A stretch of DNA of 36,056 bases, taken from NCBI GenBank assembly GCA_000755425.1, contig BBMT01000024.1, positions 1-36,056 on the forward strand, in the 5' to 3' direction. The DNA comes from Vibrio maritimus (GTDB lineage: Bacteria > Pseudomonadota > Gammaproteobacteria > Enterobacterales > Vibrionaceae). Shown in pieces: positions 33,059 through 36,056 of the stretch (positions are counted from its first letter, which is position 1; each line of letters starts with the position of its first letter). The notes below the pieces were generated by a model. That model was not told where the DNA came from, made no database searches, and saw nothing but the letters and a program-made list of their open reading frames with translations. The translations under genes and the position numbers were made by a program.

Positions 33059-35633
33059 GTGCGCTTAGATCGATTTACTAGCAAATTCCAAGTCGCTATT
33101 TCTGATGCTCAGTCTCTAGCTCTAGGGCGAGACCATCAATATATTGAACCTGTCCACCTCATGGTTGCTTTGCTCAATCAAGAGGGAAGTTCTATTCGTC
33201 CACTGCTGACAATGTTAAACGTCGATGTTGTTCATTTGCGTTCAAAACTGGCCGAGCTTTTGGATAAGTTACCGAAAGTGACGGGCGTCGGTGGTGACGT
33301 TCAGCTATCTAGTTCAATGGGGCAACTATTTAACCTATGCGATAAGGTGGCTCAAAAACGTCAAGATGCGTATATCTCCTCTGAGATTTTCTTGCTTGCG
33401 GCTATCGAAGACAAGGGCGCGTTAGGTCAACTACTTAAAGAGCAAGGCCTTACAGAAGCGAAGATCAACCAAGCCATTGAGCAGATCCGTGGCGGTCAAA
33501 AGGTTGATGATCCAAACGCAGAAGAAAAACGCCAAGCGCTAGAAAAGTTCACTATTGATCTGACCGAACGAGCAGAGCAGGGCAAACTTGACCCTGTGAT
33601 TGGTCGCGACGATGAGATCCGTCGAACGATTCAAGTATTGCAGCGCCGTACTAAAAACAACCCGGTTATTATTGGTGAACCTGGTGTGGGTAAAACCGCC
33701 ATTGTTGAAGGGTTAGCTCAGCGCATTATCAATAATGAAGTGCCGGAAGGTTTACGTGGCCGCCGAGTTCTATCCCTTGATATGGGCTCTTTGGTCGCTG
33801 GCGCCAAATATCGTGGTGAATTTGAAGAGCGTTTGAAATCGGTACTTAATGAGCTTGCTAAAGAAGAAGGCAACATCATTCTATTTATCGATGAACTGCA
33901 CACCATGGTTGGAGCCGGTAAAGGCGAAGGTTCCATGGATGCCGGCAATATGCTCAAACCAGCACTTGCTCGAGGTGAACTGCATTGTGTTGGCGCGACT
34001 ACTCTAGACGAATATCGTCAATATATAGAGAAAGATGCCGCGCTAGAAAGACGATTCCAAAAAGTGCTGGTGGATGAGCCAAGTGTTGAAGACACGGTGG
34101 CAATTCTTCGTGGACTGAAAGAACGCTACGAATTGCATCATCACGTAGAAATCACGGATCCAGCGATTGTTGCGGCAGCCAGTCTTTCCCATCGTTATGT
34201 AACGGATAGACAGCTACCTGATAAGGCGATTGACCTTATTGACGAAGCAGCGTCTAGCATTCGTCTGCAAATTGATTCTAAGCCAGAGTCATTAGATAAG
34301 CTCGAGCGTAAAATCATCCAGCTTAAAATAGAGCAGCAAGCTCTGAAAAACGAGTCGGATGATGCAAGTAGCAAGCGTCTCTCTGCATTAAATGAAGAGC
34401 TGCACACTAAAGAGCGTGACTATGCTGAGCTTGAAGAAGTATGGAATGCAGAAAAAGCGGCGCTTTCGGGTACGCAGCATATTAAAGCTGAGTTGGAACA
34501 AGCAAGATTAGATATGGATGTGGCAAGGCGTGCTGGTGATCTAAACCGTATGTCTGAGCTTCAATACGGACGTATCCCAGAGCTAGAGAAACAGCTAGAC
34601 CTAGCGACGCAAGCTGAGATGCAAGAGATGAGTCTGCTTCGCAACAAAGTGACAGACGCTGAAATTGCAGAAGTGTTGTCGAAGCAAACCGGTATTCCAG
34701 TCTCTAAGATGCTAGAAGCAGAAAAAGACAAACTGCTTCGTATGGAAGAGGTTCTGCATAAACGCGTCATTGGTCAGGCGGAAGCAGTGGAAGTGGTTTC
34801 CGATGCAATTCGTCGGAGTCGTGCAGGTCTTGCCGATCCTAATAAGCCTATTGGTTCGTTCTTATTCTTAGGTCCGACAGGCGTGGGTAAAACCGAGCTG
34901 TGTAAAACACTCGCCAACTTCATGTTTGACAGTGAAGATGCCATGGTGCGTATCGACATGTCTGAGTTCATGGAGAAACATTCGGTAGCGCGCTTAGTTG
35001 GTGCTCCTCCTGGTTATGTTGGTTATGAAGAAGGTGGCTATTTAACGGAAGCGGTTAGACGTAAGCCATATTCGGTGATCTTACTTGATGAAGTAGAAAA
35101 AAGCGCATCCAGATGTGTTTAATATTCTTCTACAAGTATTAGATGATGGTCGTCTTACCGATGGGCAAGGTCGTACGGTGGATTTTAGAAACACGGTCGT
35201 CATCATGACGTCGAACTTAGGGTCGTCAAGAATCCAAGAGAATTTTCAAGTTCTCGATTATGAGGGTATTAAGCGAGAAGTGATGGATGTAGTGACGTCT
35301 CACTTTAGACCTGAGTTCTTAAACCGTGTTGATGAAAGTGTCGTATTCCACCCACTAGGTCAGCAACACATTAAGTCGATTGCTAACATTCAGCTTGAGC
35401 GTTTAGGCAAACGAATGGAAGACAGTGGGTATTCGTTGGTCGTGGCAGATGCGGCTCTCGATTACATTGCTAAAGTGGGTTACGACCCGGTATACGGAGC
35501 AAGACCTCTAAAACGAGCGATTCAGCAAAGTATAGAGAATCCACTCGCGAAAGAGATACTAGCGGGTAAAGTGGATCCAACTAAACCGGTCAAACTTATC
35601 GTTAATAACGATAAGATTGCGGTTGGCCAGTAG
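33059..35633 (+). CDS. clpB: ClpB, ATP-dependent disaggregase (frame broken by one extra base)
   Basis: Hexameric AAA+ chaperone that, with DnaK, resolubilises aggregates after heat stress. N domain 1-145 (MRLDRFTSKFQVAISDAQSL), AAA1 with Walker A GEPGVGKTA and Walker B ILFIDELHTM, a coiled-coil middle domain at about 400-525, AAA2 with GPTGVGKTE, pore loop GYVGYEEGGYL and Walker B VILLDEVEK, and C-terminal ARPLKRAIQQ. An extra A in the run 35097-35102 (six instead of five) breaks the frame at EVEKAHPDVFNILL; removing it gives 857 residues, exactly the E. coli length. The start is GTG at 33059 preceded by AAAGGGGGTT; its product MRLDR matches the family. Confidence 0.96.
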
Positions 35634-35656
35634 TGGTTTACTAGCGTTTGGTAAAT

Positions 35657-35684
35657 AAAAGGGGAGGTTACTCCCCTTTTTTGT
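35657..35684 (+). terminator. Terminator of clpB
   Basis: AAAAGGGGAG (35657-35666) / CTCCCCTTTT (35671-35680) with loop GTTA, followed by more T. Confidence 0.94.
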
Positions 35685-35755
35685 GTCTTTTTTGGACGTT
35701 CTGATTCATTTGTGTTCGAACGGAAAGAAAAAGTGAATTAAGTGCAATTTAGCGC

Positions 35756-35783
35756 TTGCCAAGTTAATGGCGATCTCTATAAT
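35756..35783 (+). promoter_or_regulatory. rRNA operon promoter P1
   Basis: TTGCCA (35756-35761), 16-base spacer, TATAAT (35778-35783), followed by GCCACCTCGCTGACACGG, nearly the start region of E. coli rrn P1 promoters. An A/T-rich stretch upstream (about 35712-35750) could be the UP element; the GC-rich discriminator after the -10 is the basis of stringent control. Confidence 0.9.
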
Positions 35784-35881
35784 GCCACCTCGCTGACACG
35801 GGAACGGAGAGATAAATCCCCAACGAGTCAGAAGGTCAAAAGCTTCTGAGGAAGCCAAGCAAAATAAGTTGAAAAAAGTGG

Positions 35882-35909
35882 TTGACACTAAAGCTTATCT
35901 CGCTAAAAT
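35882..35909 (+). promoter_or_regulatory. rRNA operon promoter P2
   Basis: TTGACA (35882-35887), 16-base spacer, TAAAAT (35904-35909), about 126 bases after P1, the usual rrn tandem spacing. Confidence 0.88.
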
Positions 35910-36056
35910 GGCCGTCCGTTTTGAGCGAAGCTCGAAACAAGCTCTTTAACAATATAAACCTATTAATCTGTGTGGGCACTCGTTGATGATAATCAAATTA
36001 GATACTTCGGTATCAAATTAGGTTTTCAATGAACTGAGTGACCAATCAAGTCGAAA
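35910..36056 (+). other. rRNA operon leader with antitermination signals (cut by the window end)
   Basis: Contains a boxB-like hairpin GAGC-GAA-GCTC (35923-35933), boxA GCTCTTTAACA (35941-35951) and a boxC-like CTGTGTGGGCACT (35969-35980), which recruit Nus factors. A UUCG tetraloop hairpin GATAC-TTCG-GTATC lies at 36001-36014. The 16S gene itself has not begun: its AGAGTTTGATC start is absent. It must lie just beyond the window. Confidence 0.85.

Noticed and set aside
35706..35888. A 60-codon minus-strand frame across the rrn promoters
   Set aside because: The region is plainly the P1/P2 promoter and leader; no ribosome-binding site or homology.
35910..36056. Start of the 16S rRNA gene inside the window
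   Set aside because: Only boxA/boxB/boxC leader signals are present; the conserved 16S 5' end is not reached.

Overview
The window is chromosomal DNA of a gammaproteobacterium, almost certainly a Vibrio or close Vibrionaceae relative. Protein signatures (ArcA, BtsSR, ThrABC, a five-residue-perfect LytTR system, ClpB next to an rRNA operon) and gene order (arcA / DUF3293 / RraA-like / thrABC, and nagZ / btsRS / aroF / tyrA ... raiA / bamD / rluD / pgeF / clpB / rrn) are those of the large Vibrio chromosome as I recall it. I see no phage, transposase, integron, CRISPR array or tRNA; this is core genome.

Layout: (1) 1-7730: arcA on the minus strand, a small DUF3293 protein, an RraA/HMG-aldolase-fold protein, a small outer-membrane barrel-like protein, then the threonine operon thrL-thrABC with a Thr/Ile leader peptide and attenuator. 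(2) 7840-14860: arylamine N-acetyltransferase, a GNAT acetyltransferase, a short CstA-type transporter, a DUF2799 lipoprotein, then murein recycling (anmK-murQ, divergent nagZ) and a palindromic REP-like pair. (3) 14880-20830: the BtsR/BtsS-type pyruvate-sensing LytTR system, aroF-tyrA with three TyrR boxes, and a membrane-anchored M23 endopeptidase. (4) 20900-27000: ettA, slt, trpR, yjjX, an OmpA-like lipoprotein. (5) 26760-28560: pheL-pheA attenuation unit and raiA with CRP-like boxes. (6) 28840-36056: an MltF-like lytic transglycosylase, bamD, rluD-pgeF, a sigma32-type promoter and clpB, then the tandem P1/P2 promoters and leader of an rRNA operon whose 16S gene lies just past the end.

Themes: three amino-acid operons with readable regulation (thr attenuation; phe attenuation; aroF-tyrA TyrR repression), seven peptidoglycan-active genes (nagZ, anmK, murQ, M23, slt, MltF-like, pgeF), and a complete regulatory circuit in one window: BtsS/BtsR plus a five-copy ACC[A/G]CTTA array with about 20 bp period upstream of the cstA-type gene.

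Quality warning: eleven highly conserved, mostly essential or central genes (arcA, thrA, thrB, cstA, anmK, btsS, tyrA, yjjX, bamD, pgeF, clpB) contain 17 single-base indels in total (15 deletions, 2 insertions), nearly all in runs of identical bases. The most economical reading is sequencing or assembly error, not gene decay; coordinates below span the restored genes and each break point is given.
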